From Actinomadura macra NBRC 14102 (lineage in GTDB: Bacteria; Actinomycetota; Actinomycetes; Streptosporangiales; Streptosporangiaceae), in contig NZ_BCQT01000006.1 of assembly GCF_001552215.1 (NCBI RefSeq), positions 868,001 through 932,000 of the forward strand: a stretch of 64,000 bases of DNA. Direction: 5' to 3'. Below are positions 1 to 8,014 of the stretch, one piece after another; the stretch's first letter is position 1; each line of letters opens with the position of its first letter. The notes beneath the pieces are model-generated. The model was not told the origin of the DNA. It ran no database searches and was given only the letters and a program-made list of their open reading frames with translations. The translations under genes were made by a program, and so were the position numbers.

Positions 1-746
1 AGGCCCGCGGCGCCGAGCTGCGCCGCGGCGCCGGCCAGCAGGTCGCGACCCCGACCCGGCACATGGTGTTCACCGGCAACCCCGGCACCGCCAAGACCAC
101 CGTCGCCCGGCTCGTCGCGTCCGTCTACGGGCGGCTCGGGCTGCTCTCGTCCGGCCACCTCGTCGAGGTGTCCCGCGCCGACCTCGTCGGCCCCTACCTC
201 GGCCAGACCGCGCCGCGCGTCCGCGCCGCCGTCGAGCAGGCGCTCGGCGGCGTCCTGTTCATCGACGAGGCGTACGCGCTGGCCGGCGACGCCTACGGCC
301 AGGAGGCCGTCGCCACCCTCGTCCAGCTGATGGAGGAGTACCGAGGCGACCTGGTGGTCATCGCCGCCGGCTACGAACGCGAGATGACGGCGTTCCTGAC
401 CGGCAACTCCGGCCTGGAGTCCCGCTTCCCCAAGCGGCTGCGGTTCCCCGACTACTCCGACGCCGAACTCGTCGCGATCTTCGAGCGGCTCGCCGCCGCC
501 GAGGGCCTCACCCTCGCCCCCGACGTCCCGTCCCGGCTGCGCGGCCTGCTCCACGACGTCCCGCGCGGCCCGTCCTTCGGGAACGGCCGTCTCATGCGCA
601 ACCTGCTGGACGCCGCCATCGCGGCCCAGGGCCAGCGCCTCACCTCCGGCGACCGCCCCGACGACACCGAGATCATCACGCTGCGCGCGACCGACCTCCA
701 GCCCGCCGCCCCGTCCTCCGCCGCCGCGGTCGGGCTCTACCTCTGA
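1..746 (+). CDS. CbxX/CfqX-type AAA ATPase, 5'-truncated by window edge
   Basis: The reading frame is open from base 3, so the gene begins before the window; the ATG at 63 lies just before the P-loop and is not the natural start. Visible parts are Walker A GNPGTAKTT, Walker B GGVLFIDEAYAL, a sensor-type segment VVIAAGYEREM and an arginine-finger-like SRFPKRLRFPDY. This is the CbxX/CfqX AAA fold shared by CbbX and the C-terminal half of the type VII secretion ATPase EccA. The P-loop has Ala where Gly is usual (GTAKT); I recall this in other actinobacterial members, so it is probably not inactivating. The partner or substrate is unknown because the N-terminus is missing and no ESX genes follow. 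Confidence 0.85.
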   Translation, partial: ARGAELRRGAGQQVATPTRHMVFTGNPGTAKTTVARLVASVYGRLGLLSSGHLVEVSRADLVGPYLGQTAPRVRAAVEQALGGVLFIDEAYALAGDAYGQEAVATLVQLMEEYRGDLVVIAAGYEREMTAFLTGNSGLESRFPKRLRFPDYSDAELVAIFERLAAAEGLTLAPDVPSRLRGLLHDVPRGPSFGNGRLMRNLLDAAIAAQGQRLTSGDRPDDTEIITLRATDLQPAAPSSAAAVGLYL

Positions 747-930
747 CCCGGATCCGCTGTCTCGATACCGCTGCCCCGGGCGCGGGATCGATGGGCGAGC
801 GCCAAACAGAACGATCATTCGGAATACGCCGGGGATCTTTGCGGTTGCAACGATGTGTGCGAGACCCCGCGTGCCGGGGCGGCACATCCTGTCTTTGAGC
901 GTGTCCACCCACGACCCAACGGAGGCGACC

Positions 931-1113
931 ATGCCCAGCAGCATCCTCAGGCCCCGAACCGGTACCGGAAGCGCGCTCGTGAAGTCCACGTCGCTACGCG
1001 CCCTCGCGGTCGCCGCACGACTGGAACGCGAGCATGCCCCGGAGGGCCCGCCGGGCCACCAGGACGGCCGGGCGGAGGGCCGCCCAGCGCGGCGGACACC
1101 CGACCCGGCCTGA
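931..1113 (+). CDS. small protein of unknown function (60 aa)
   Basis: I do not recognise this gene. The ATG at 931 follows a good ribosome binding site (GGAGG at 921-925, 5 nt spacing). The stop is 10 bases before a perfect hairpin terminator, so this looks like a complete small transcription unit. The product begins MPSSILRPRTG, has a short amphipathic stretch near residues 16-35 (SLRALAVAARLER), then a Gly/Pro/Arg-rich tail ending TPDPA. There is no Cys, no signal peptide and no membrane segment. It lies between the AAA ATPase gene and a convergent TetR gene. It could be a small regulatory or peptide product, or a chance ORF with a fortunate RBS; the terminator argues that something is transcribed here. 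Confidence 0.5.
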   Translation: MPSSILRPRTGTGSALVKSTSLRALAVAARLEREHAPEGPPGHQDGRAEGRPARRTPDPA

Positions 1114-1123
1114 CCACTTCCGA

Positions 1124-1159
1124 CAGGAGCCCCCGTGTGAGCACGGGGGCTCCTGTTTT
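1124..1159 (+). terminator. perfect 14-bp hairpin terminator with T tract
   Basis: The arms 1124-1137 (CAGGAGCCCCCGTG) and 1142-1155 are exact reverse complements around a TGAG loop, followed by TTTTA. This is a clear intrinsic terminator for the small gene upstream. The T tract runs into the stop codon of the convergent TetR gene at 1158-1160, so the hairpin may also end that transcript. Confidence 0.9.
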
Positions 1160-1775
1160 ACTCGCCCACTTTGAAAAGGGTGTGGACGGCGGCGCGCGCG
1201 CGTTCCGCACCGAGTGTCTCGACCATCGCCGTGAGGTGCTCGCCACCGAGGGTGGCCAGCAACGTGTGCGCCACGGCCTCGGCGTCGGGGACGGCTTGAT
1301 CGAGCAAGACGGTCAGGTGGCGATGCCAGAAGCGGTAGGCGCCGATGCGGTAGCGCGCGCCCGGCGCGGCCGTCTCCGACATCCGCACCAGCGCCAGGTG
1401 CTCCAGGACGTAGTCGAGGTAGGCGTCGGCGAAGGCGTGCAGGCGTTCGGACGGCGGTACGGTCTCGTCCGCTCGCCCCGGGCCTAGCGGGGACGGGCCC
1501 GTCAGGATCGCGTCCTGCAATTCGCGCTCGCGATCGTCCAGGAGGGCGACGGCCAGCCCGGCCTTGTCGCCGAACCGGCGGAAGAGGGTCCCCTTGCCCA
1601 CTCCGGCGGCGGCGGCGACCGCGTCCATCGACACGGACTCGACCCCGTGCTCGGCGAACAGCCGCGCGGCGGCGGCGAGCACCTTCGCGCGGTTGCGGGC
1701 GGCGTCCGCGCGTTCCTTGGGCGGCGGAGTCCGCATCAGGTCGAGGTCCCCCTTGCCAACCGGACCGTGGTCCAT
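1158..1775 (-). CDS. TetR-family transcriptional regulator
   Basis: This is a 205-residue TetR-type repressor. Its N-terminal helix-turn-helix is clear: AARLFAEHGVESVSMDAVAAAAGVGKGTLFRRFGDK spans the three-helix DNA-binding domain. The C-terminal two thirds is the ligand-binding part. The frame stays open up to 1910, but the ATG at 1775 is preceded by GGGAAGGA at good spacing and leaves the divergent promoter region free, so I choose it; ATG at 1790 is an alternative. It is divergent from a rhodanese gene, with a 12-bp palindrome between them, so it probably represses that gene and itself. The inducer is unknown. Confidence 0.88.
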   Translation of the reverse strand: MDHGPVGKGDLDLMRTPPPKERADAARNRAKVLAAAARLFAEHGVESVSMDAVAAAAGVGKGTLFRRFGDKAGLAVALLDDRERELQDAILTGPSPLGPGRADETVPPSERLHAFADAYLDYVLEHLALVRMSETAAPGARYRIGAYRFWHRHLTVLLDQAVPDAEAVAHTLLATLGGEHLTAMVETLGAERARAAVHTLFKVGE

Positions 1776-1800
1776 TAATGTCCTTCCCATCGCTTCAATC

Positions 1801-1812
1801 GGACTATAGTCC
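1801..1812. promoter_or_regulatory. 12-bp palindrome, likely TetR operator
   Basis: GGACTATAGTCC is a perfect inverted repeat midway between the divergent TetR start (1775) and rhodanese start (1852). Its centre CTATAG resembles a -10 element, so a bound repressor would block a promoter there. Assignment to the adjacent TetR protein is an inference from position. Confidence 0.6.
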
Positions 1813-1851
1813 ACTTGCTTCGGAAGAGGCAACGACAAGGAAGGTGCACCA

Positions 1852-2178
1852 GTGACCACCACCATCGACCGCGCCGGACTGCACAGCGCCATCACCGACG
1901 GCACGGTCACCGTCGTCGACGCGCTGCCCGAGTCCTACTACACCCAGCAGCACCTGCCCGGCGCCCTCAACCTCGTGGAGGACGAGGTCGCCGACCGCGC
2001 CGCGACCCTGCTGCCCGACAAGGACGCCGCGATCGTCACCTACTGCTCCAACACCGCGTGCAACAACAGCAAGGCCGTCGCGCTGCGCCTGGAGAAGCTC
2101 GGCTACACCAATGTGCGCACCTACCGCGAGGGCATCCAGGACTGGACGGAGGCGGGCCTGCCCACCGAGACCGGCTGA
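1852..2178 (+). CDS. single-domain rhodanese-like sulfurtransferase
   Basis: This 108-residue cytoplasmic protein consists of one rhodanese domain. The active-site loop is visible as YCSNTACNNS, with the first Cys as the persulfide-forming residue. The N-terminal signature VTVVDALPESYYTQQHLPGA and the C-terminal YREGIQDWTEAGLP are typical. Such proteins move sulfane sulfur to thiol acceptors and are often tied to sulfide, cyanide or thiol stress. The start is GTG at 1852 with AAGGAAGG at 1837-1844. It is divergent from a TetR gene and probably controlled by it. The sulfur donor and acceptor are unknown. Confidence 0.9.
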   Translation: MTTTIDRAGLHSAITDGTVTVVDALPESYYTQQHLPGALNLVEDEVADRAATLLPDKDAAIVTYCSNTACNNSKAVALRLEKLGYTNVRTYREGIQDWTEAGLPTETG

Positions 2179-2203
2179 CGCTCCGGGCACCCCCATCGAC
2201 GAC

Positions 2204-2240
2204 GGCGGCCGTCTCACCGTGTCCCACCGAGACGGCCGCC
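2204..2240 (+). terminator. hairpin after rhodanese gene
   Basis: GGCGGCCGTCTC (2204-2215) pairs exactly with 2229-2240 around a 13-nt loop. It lies 26 bases after the rhodanese stop. The following bases are C-rich with little T, so termination may be weak. Confidence 0.6.
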
Positions 2241-2337
2241 TCCCCTGGGTGCCGCGTTATCGATCATCCGGGAGCGCGTACCCTCGTCGGGCCAATACCC
2301 TTGCGGGACGAGCCTGAAGTGACGGGGAGCGAGTGGT

Positions 2338-4050
2338 GTGACGGACAGGACGACGCCGGACGCCCATCCGCTGCGGTCGGGCGACCCGACCCGGCTGGGC
2401 GGCTACGAGATCCTGGGACGCCTCGGCGAGGGTGGGCAGGGCGCGGTCTTCCTCGGCAGGCCGGACCGCGAGGGCGCGGCCCGCACCAGCGACCATGTCG
2501 CGATCAAGTTGCTGCACGGCGGCCTCGCCGGTGACGAGTCCGCGCGGGCCCGGTTCGTCCGCGAACTGGAGGTCGCCAAGCGGGTGGCGCGCTTCTGCAC
2601 CGCGCAGGTCTTGGACGCCGACGTGGAGGGCGACCAGCCGTACATCGTCAGTGAGTACGTCCCGGGCCTGTCCCTGCACAACGTCGTGCGGGCCGAGGGT
2701 CCGCGCACCGGCGGGGCACTGGAACGTCTCGCCGTCAGCACGTTGACCGCCCTCACCGCCATCCACCAGGCCGGGATCGTCCACCGGGACTTCAAACCCC
2801 ACAACGTGATGATGGGACCGGACGGCCCCCGCGTCATCGACTTCGGCGTGGCGCGCGCGCTGGGCGCGGCCGGAGAAACGCAGAACGTCGGCACTCCCGC
2901 CTACATGGCGCCCGAGCACTTCACCGGCGGCGAGGTCGGCCCGGCGTCCGACATGTTCGCCTGGGGTACGACGATGGTGTTCGCCGCCACAGGCCGGCCC
3001 GCCTTCGGCAACGACGAGATGGCCACGGTCATGCATCGGATCCTGACCGGCGAGCCGGACCTGGGCGACCTGCCGGACCCGATGCGGGACCTGGTCGTGG
3101 CGTGCCTTCTCAAGGAGCCGGCGCAGCGGCCCACCGCCCGCGAGGCCCAGGAGCGCCTGGTCGGCGCCGCGAGCGGGACGTCCCCGGCCGTCTCCCCCTC
3201 CCCCATCCCGCCGCTGCCCGCGTTCCCCGTCCTGCCACCCGAGCACGTCACGGACCCGTCCAGCGCGCGGCACAGGACGGCGCCGCAGCCGCCACCCTTC
3301 GACGAGGCGACACCGAAGCCCGCCGCTCAGCAGATTCCCGTCCCGCCCCCGACGCCCCGGCGGCAGGGGCCGGGGCCATCGGGCAAGAGGCGCGGTCTTC
3401 TCCTCCCGATCGCCGCGGCGGCGGCCGTCGCGGCGATCGTCGCGGGTGGTGCGGTCTGGGCCGCGACAAGGCCGGACGGTGGGGGCGGCAAGGACGAGCG
3501 GGTCGCATCCGCCGGCCAAGACCAGGGCGCCCAGGACGGCTCGGCCGGCATGAGCGGGGCGGGCGGCGCCTCCAAGAAGCCGAAGAACGAGGATGGCCGG
3601 CCGCAGGACGGCAAGAGCCCGGGAACGAGCCAACCAGGCGATCCGAAGGCGCCGGACGGACGGCCTGGAAGCGGAACGGGAAACGGCACTCCGAGCAAGG
3701 GGGCGGGTGGAGGCGGTTCCACACCCGTCCAAGAGCCGCCTAACAAGTACACACCACAGGCCGCGTGCGGTGGTGGCTACAACGTGCAGCGCTCTCTCGC
3801 CGTATCGGGCGGCCGCGCTTACCTGCTCTACAGCAACGCGACGAAGAAGAACTGCGCCGTCACGATGAAGACCAAGAACGTGGGCAAGAGCTCTTCTGTC
3901 TCGGTCTGGATCCAGCGCAAGGGCGGGGGCCAGGTGAGCGACGGCGGGGCATTCGCATGGTACGCAGGCCCGGTCTATGTGAGCGCACCCGGTGTCTGTG
4001 TCCGCTTCGGCGGCAACGGCGCCGCCGCCCCCTACGGCAACTGCGGTTGA
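2338..4050 (+). CDS. membrane Ser/Thr protein kinase with extracytoplasmic SapA-like domain
   Basis: This is a 570-residue Hanks-type kinase. Kinase motifs are complete: glycine loop GEGGQGAVF (about 30-38), catalytic Lys57 in VAIK, HRDFKPHN (149-156) and DFG (168-170). A Pro-rich linker (280-345) precedes one membrane helix (about 354-376), so the kinase is cytoplasmic and the tail is outside. After a Gly/Lys-rich spacer, the last 95 residues form a compact domain (CGGGYNV, YLLYSNATKKNC, WYAGPVYVSAPGVCVRFGG, NCG) with four Cys, probably two disulfides. It resembles the spore-associated protein A type; I give that from memory. There are no PASTA repeats. The start is GTG with GGGGAG upstream. 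It may sense a cell-envelope signal; substrates are unknown. Confidence 0.9.
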   Translation: MTDRTTPDAHPLRSGDPTRLGGYEILGRLGEGGQGAVFLGRPDREGAARTSDHVAIKLLHGGLAGDESARARFVRELEVAKRVARFCTAQVLDADVEGDQPYIVSEYVPGLSLHNVVRAEGPRTGGALERLAVSTLTALTAIHQAGIVHRDFKPHNVMMGPDGPRVIDFGVARALGAAGETQNVGTPAYMAPEHFTGGEVGPASDMFAWGTTMVFAATGRPAFGNDEMATVMHRILTGEPDLGDLPDPMRDLVVACLLKEPAQRPTAREAQERLVGAASGTSPAVSPSPIPPLPAFPVLPPEHVTDPSSARHRTAPQPPPFDEATPKPAAQQIPVPPPTPRRQGPGPSGKRRGLLLPIAAAAAVAAIVAGGAVWAATRPDGGGGKDERVASAGQDQGAQDGSAGMSGAGGASKKPKNEDGRPQDGKSPGTSQPGDPKAPDGRPGSGTGNGTPSKGAGGGGSTPVQEPPNKYTPQAACGGGYNVQRSLAVSGGRAYLLYSNATKKNCAVTMKTKNVGKSSSVSVWIQRKGGGQVSDGGAFAWYAGPVYVSAPGVCVRFGGNGAAAPYGNCG

Positions 4051-4076
4051 AGGTCGCCCCTCTGCGGGTGGCCTTC
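4049..4076 (+). terminator. hairpin overlapping the kinase stop codon
   Basis: GAAGGTCGCCC (4049-4059) can pair with GGGTGGCCTTC (4066-4076), with two G-T wobble pairs and a 6-nt loop. It begins within the stop codon region of the kinase gene. No long T run follows, so this is only a likely terminator. Confidence 0.5.
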
Positions 4077-4180
4077 GCTGTTGCGGAGCGGACGGGTCGA
4101 CGTTCGGTGCACCGGAGCCGACCCGCCGCGTTCGACGAGCCGCACGAGGCGGCGATTCGTTGGCGGTTAAAGGTGGGTGT

Positions 4181-4465
4181 TCAGTTACGGGAGGCGATGA
4201 GATGGTCGAAGTCGCCGTCCTTGGCGCCAAGGATGAGCGCTTCGATCTCGGGGCGGGTGTAGATGAGGGCGGGGCCCTCGGGGTGGCGGGAGTTGCGCAT
4301 CGCGACCTGACCGCCAGGCAGTTCGGCGATCTCGACGCAGTTCCCCTGGGAGTTGCTTCGCCGGGACTTCAGCCATCGCGCACCGAAGAGCTGGGTGGCG
4401 GGCATCCCGTTGTCGTAGTCGTTCGGGCCGATCGTGATGTGGCCGTGTTGGGTCTGGAGCATCAT
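4181..4465 (-). CDS. DUF397 domain protein
   Basis: This is a small (94 aa) DUF397 protein; the family core is visible as WLKSRRSNSQGNCVEIAEL, VAMRNSRHPEGPAL and IEALILGAKDGDFD. In Streptomyces, DUF397 proteins occur in many copies beside WhiJ-like HTH regulators and affect development; the pair has also been described as resembling a toxin-antitoxin module. The start ATG at 4465 overlaps the stop of the upstream HTH gene (ATGA), so the two are translationally coupled. A second ATG follows at 4462. Its biochemical role is not established. Confidence 0.92.
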   Translation of the reverse strand: MMLQTQHGHITIGPNDYDNGMPATQLFGARWLKSRRSNSQGNCVEIAELPGGQVAMRNSRHPEGPALIYTRPEIEALILGAKDGDFDHLIASRN

Positions 4466-5334
4466 GTCTCTCTGAGAAGATCACCAAGAAGCTCGACCGT
4501 GCGCTCCGGGGTCGCACTGTCGACACAGAGGCGTTCCATCGCCTGCAGATACGTGTCGACGTCGTCGCGCTTGTCCAGGTACATCGCGCCGGTGAGGTTC
4601 TCGACGTAAACCACGTCCGGCAGATCCTGCTCGGGAAACCGCAGGATCGTGAAGGCGCCACCCTCGGCGGCGTGTCCGCCGAACCTGAACGGCATGATCT
4701 GGATGGTGACGTTGGGCAGTTTGGACATCTCGATGAGATGCTCGAACTGGCCACGCATCACCTCCGGTCCGCCGATGGGACGCCGGAGCGCCCCCTCGTC
4801 CAGTACCGCCCACAGGCGCGGTGCGTCCGGGCCTGTGAGCCGCTCCTGGCGTTGCGGGCGCAGCTCGACACGCTGGTCTATCTCGTGTTCGGCGGCTCCG
4901 GCGTTGCCCAAGCGGATGACCGCACGTGCATACCCCTCCGACTGCAGCAGTCCCGGGACGAACTGCAGTTCATATGTGCGGATCAACGCCGCCGACTCCT
5001 CCAGACCCACATAGGTCTGGAACCAGTTGGGCAGAACGTCGTTATACCGGTGCCACCAACCGGGAGTGTTGGCCTCCCGCGCCAGCTGTAGCAGCGACTC
5101 GCGTTCGGTCTTGTCGCCGACGCCGTACAGCGTGAGCAGGTCGTCCACGTCTCGTTCTTTGAAGCTGACTCGCCCGAGCTCCAGGCGGCTGATCTTCGAC
5201 TCCGACGCACGGATGACGTAGCCGGCGTCCTGACGGGTCACACCCTTCTCTTCGCGCAAACGGCGAAGCTGTGACCCGAGCAGGATCCGACGGACCGTCG
5301 ACCCGCTTCCCGGCGTCTCTGGAGTCACGCCCAA
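4462..5334 (-). CDS. XRE-family HTH regulator with DUF5753 (WhiJ/Scr1-like)
   Basis: This is a 290-residue regulator. Residues about 16-70 are an XRE helix-turn-helix (LGSQLRRLREEKGVTRQDAGYVIRASESKISRLELG). The remainder is the DUF5753 domain, with its characteristic W-Y and VPGLLQSEGYARAVI segments and NVTIQIMPFRFGGHAAEGG-type C-terminal half. WhiJ of Streptomyces coelicolor, involved in aerial development, belongs to this group. It forms a coupled two-gene operon with the DUF397 gene, and an ATPase gene of the third member of the same set lies divergently. The shared promoter region carries a 12-bp palindrome that is a candidate binding site. Confidence 0.93.
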   Translation of the reverse strand: MGVTPETPGSGSTVRRILLGSQLRRLREEKGVTRQDAGYVIRASESKISRLELGRVSFKERDVDDLLTLYGVGDKTERESLLQLAREANTPGWWHRYNDVLPNWFQTYVGLEESAALIRTYELQFVPGLLQSEGYARAVIRLGNAGAAEHEIDQRVELRPQRQERLTGPDAPRLWAVLDEGALRRPIGGPEVMRGQFEHLIEMSKLPNVTIQIMPFRFGGHAAEGGAFTILRFPEQDLPDVVYVENLTGAMYLDKRDDVDTYLQAMERLCVDSATPERTVELLGDLLRET

Positions 5335-5447
5335 CCTCCCGGCTAAATGGCGGACAGCGAACCTAGTGTGCCACTGGCCTCCGTGTCCTGCGGTTACCTC
5401 CGATCACCCGTGCGCATCCGCGTCGCCCCCACACCCACACAACCCGG

Positions 5448-5490
5448 ATGCACGTGCATTGGGTCTTGCATTCGCACGCTACGATGCGCA
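5448..5490. promoter_or_regulatory. palindrome and TGCA-type repeats in WhiJ-like divergent promoter
   Basis: ATGCACGTGCAT at 5448-5459 is a perfect 12-bp palindrome. Just downstream, TTGCATTCGCACGCTACGATG (5466 onward) carries further GCAT/TGCG half-sites and a TACGAT that could be a -10 for the rightward gene. The cluster lies between the divergent HTH gene and the ATPase gene and is the obvious candidate operator for the HTH protein. Binding is inferred. Confidence 0.5.
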
Positions 5491-5553
5491 GGATAACGCA
5501 CGAGACTTCCGAGCCACGGCTGCACAACGAGATCACTCTGCGGGGTCCGGGGA

Positions 5554-6171
5554 ATGACGTCACGCCACGCGCACGACGACACACGGTGGGAGCTCGGCCC
5601 CGTCGCGGGGCCGGCGGATCCACGGGCCCCTGCCGCGAACTCGACGCCCGTGCCGGAATCGAATGATCTGCCGCCGCTTCTGGACAGGGGCCTGACGGCG
5701 CTGACGGAGCTGGAATGTCCCACCGTCTCCTTCACCGTCCGACCCGATCCCGAGTCCGTCACCGACGCACGGCACTTCGCTCTGTCGCGCCTCACCGAGT
5801 GGGGCGTGCCAGTACTGGCGGACGACGTCGGGCTGGTGGTCTCAGAGCTCGTCACTAACGCACTGCGGCACAGCGGTAGGGCGATCATCGGGCGGCCGGG
5901 CGACGACGTGCACCGCGAGGGCGTGTACGACGACCCGGCCGACCCGCTCGGCTCCGCACCATCGGCGATCAAGCTGCGGATCGTCCACAACGCACCGTGG
6001 CTGCTCTGCGGGATCATGGACTCCAGCCGCGCGGCGCCGCGCCGCAAGGAACCCGACTACATCGCGGAGACCGGACGGGGCCTGCACCTGGTCGAGTCGT
6101 TCAGCGTCCGCTGGGGCTGGCGGACGCTCCCACAGGGCAAAATCGTGTGGGCGCTGTTCCGTTCTCCTTGA
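5554..6171 (+). CDS. RsbW/HATPase_c-type ATP-binding protein (anti-sigma-like kinase)
   Basis: This 205-residue protein has a GHKL ATP-binding fold. The N box is DVGLVVSELVTNALRHS and the G box is MDSSRAAP...ETGRGLHLVESFS. The first ~50 residues are a disordered Pro/Ala-rich lead. Proteins of this group are small Ser/Thr kinases that bind sigma factors or STAS antagonists, and one sits beside most WhiJ-DUF397 pairs. The body between N and G boxes contains a ~25-residue insert (about 110-135, RPGDDVHREGVYDDPADPLG). A STAS gene follows on the same strand, but the two are not known to be partners. Confidence 0.88.
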   Translation: MTSRHAHDDTRWELGPVAGPADPRAPAANSTPVPESNDLPPLLDRGLTALTELECPTVSFTVRPDPESVTDARHFALSRLTEWGVPVLADDVGLVVSELVTNALRHSGRAIIGRPGDDVHREGVYDDPADPLGSAPSAIKLRIVHNAPWLLCGIMDSSRAAPRRKEPDYIAETGRGLHLVESFSVRWGWRTLPQGKIVWALFRSP

Positions 6172-6255
6172 CGTCCGGTGGCCGCACGGGGGTAATCATC
6201 AGTCGCACGGGGTATGGGGCCTTTCCCCCCGGCGAGCGGCAGAGAGGGAGCAACG

Positions 6256-6609
6256 GTGGACTTCGCCGTCGAACACCGCGTCGAGAAAGGCGTCACCGTC
6301 GTCAAGATCAGCGGCGAGATCGACGTCTTCACCAGTCCCCGGCTGCGCGAGGAGTTGCTCGACATCATCGACAACGGCGGGCTGCACCTGGTGGTGGACC
6401 TCGGCGAGGTGACGTTCCTCGACTCCACCGGCCTCGGCGTGCTCGTCGGTATCTACCATCGCCTGCGCGCGCGAGAGGGATCGATGTCGTTCATGGGAGT
6501 GAACGACCGGGTCCGCCGGGTCTTCCACGTCACCCAGCTCACCAAGATCTTCGTGTTGCACCACTCGCTGGAGGATGCGATCGCGGCCCACGAGTCCGCC
6601 GCGTCCTGA
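6256..6609 (+). CDS. STAS-domain anti-sigma factor antagonist (BldG/RsbV-like)
   Basis: This is a 117-residue single STAS domain. It contains VVKISGEIDVFTSPRLREEL at the N-terminus and TFLDSTGLGVLVG with the phosphorylatable Ser (about residue 57), closely following the BldG pattern. In partner switching, the unphosphorylated form binds an anti-sigma kinase and frees a sigma factor; phosphorylation by the kinase inactivates it. I start at GTG 6256, which has GAGAGGGAG directly upstream, rather than the ATG at 6214, whose extra residues are unlike the family. It lies 85 bp after the ATPase gene, and SpoIIE-type phosphatases that could act on it lie further downstream. Confidence 0.9.
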   Translation: MDFAVEHRVEKGVTVVKISGEIDVFTSPRLREELLDIIDNGGLHLVVDLGEVTFLDSTGLGVLVGIYHRLRAREGSMSFMGVNDRVRRVFHVTQLTKIFVLHHSLEDAIAAHESAAS

Positions 6610-6754
6610 GTCCTCCGAGCCCCCGCTCCCTCCCCTTGCACGTGCACCGACCCGGTACGGTGAGACGAGAGATCAAGCCCGCCGCCGGGGCCCGTCCCAC
6701 TGACGCGCGCGGTGCTGTCCGCCAGCCGATCAATCGAACGGACGGGAGCGCTCC

Positions 6755-8014
6755 GTGGCAGAACAGCCGCTGCATGAGCACACGCTCGGCAATGGCATGC
6801 GGGTGGTGGTCTGCGAAGACCACGTCGTACCGCTGGCCGCCGTCAACCTCTGGTACGGCGTGGGGTCGCGGCACGAGCGCGCCGGCCGCACGGGGCTCGC
6901 TCATCTTTTCGAGCACCTCATGTTCCAGGGGTCAGCCAACGTCGCAGAGGGCGAGCACGCCGCGCTGCTGGAGAGCGCGGGCGCCGCGTTCAACGCCAGC
7001 ACGTCCTTCGAGCGCACCAACTACTACGAGACCGTCCCGGTCAGTCATCTGGAGCTAGCCCTCTGGCTGGAGGCCGACCGGATGGGCACGTTGCCCGCCG
7101 CGCTCACCCAGACCAATCTGGACAACCAGCGTGACGTGGTGAAGAACGAACGCCGTCAGCGCTATGACAATCAGCCCTACGGCACCGCCTTCGAGCGGCT
7201 CTGCGCACTGACCTTCCCCCAGGGGCATCCGTACGCGCACACGCCCATCGGCTCCATGGACGACCTGGACGCGACCACCCTCGAAGACTGCACGGACTTC
7301 TTCGCCACCTGGTACGCGCCCGGAAACGCGGTCCTGTCGGTCGTCGGCGACATCGACCCGGAGAAGACCCTTGCGGCGGTAGAACGCTACTTCGGCGGCA
7401 TCCCGGCCGGTCCGGAGAAGCCTGCGGCGCGGCCCGGGGATCTCGGCCCGCTGACCGGTGTCCGCGAGGAGACCCTCGACGAAGAGGTCCCCTCGCCCGC
7501 CTACTTCGCGATGTTCACCCTCCCCACCGACGGCGGCGACGACATCGAGGCGGCGGAACTCGCCGTGGAGATCCTCGGCGGCGGCTCGGGGTCGCGCCTC
7601 TACGACCGCATGGTGCGCCGCGACCAGATCGCCACGGAGGTGTGGGCGGGCGTGACCCGGCTGGCGTCCGGCCAGTCCCTCGCCATCGTGGACGCGATCG
7701 GACCGGAACCCGACAAGATCTCCGCCGTCCTCGACGAGGAACTCGAACGGTTCGCCGCCTCCGGGCCGGACGCCGACGAGACCGCTCGCGCCACCGCCCA
7801 GGCCGAGCGCGGATTCCTGGAGCAGACCGAGACCGTCACCGGGCTCGCCAACGCGCTCTCCCAGAACGCCAACCAGTTCGACGACCCCGGCCGGGTCTTC
7901 ACCGCCCCGGGGCGAGCCGCGGCCGTCACCGGGGACGCCATCAAGGAGATGGCCGCCCGCTGGCTCGCATCCGGTGCCCGCACCGCCCTGACCTACGGAG
8001 GTACGTCGTCGTGA
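6755..8014 (+). CDS. M16 zinc peptidase, catalytic subunit
   Basis: This is a 419-residue inverzincin-family peptidase. The zinc site is the inverted HXXEH motif H50-L-F-E-H54, with the third ligand expected in VVKNERRQRYDNQPYG (about 128-143). It ends in the usual two-domain M16 body, including LGGGSGSRLYDRMVRRDQIA. M16B peptidases act as heterodimers of one catalytic and one inactive chain, and the next gene encodes the latter. The two genes overlap by GTGA, so equal synthesis is expected. There is no signal peptide, so the enzyme is cytoplasmic; the substrate is unknown. The start is GTG at 6755. Confidence 0.93.
   Translation: MAEQPLHEHTLGNGMRVVVCEDHVVPLAAVNLWYGVGSRHERAGRTGLAHLFEHLMFQGSANVAEGEHAALLESAGAAFNASTSFERTNYYETVPVSHLELALWLEADRMGTLPAALTQTNLDNQRDVVKNERRQRYDNQPYGTAFERLCALTFPQGHPYAHTPIGSMDDLDATTLEDCTDFFATWYAPGNAVLSVVGDIDPEKTLAAVERYFGGIPAGPEKPAARPGDLGPLTGVREETLDEEVPSPAYFAMFTLPTDGGDDIEAAELAVEILGGGSGSRLYDRMVRRDQIATEVWAGVTRLASGQSLAIVDAIGPEPDKISAVLDEELERFAASGPDADETARATAQAERGFLEQTETVTGLANALSQNANQFDDPGRVFTAPGRAAAVTGDAIKEMAARWLASGARTALTYGGTSS

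Noticed and set aside
1..746. Assigning the AAA ATPase to a type VII secretion locus as EccA
   Set aside because: The family fold is shared, but no EccB-E, Esx or PE/PPE gene is present in the window and the N-terminal half is missing.
4181..5334. Calling the HTH/DUF397 pair a true toxin-antitoxin system
   Set aside because: The annotation tradition links the families to this idea, but known members are developmental regulators and nothing in the sequence shows a toxin.
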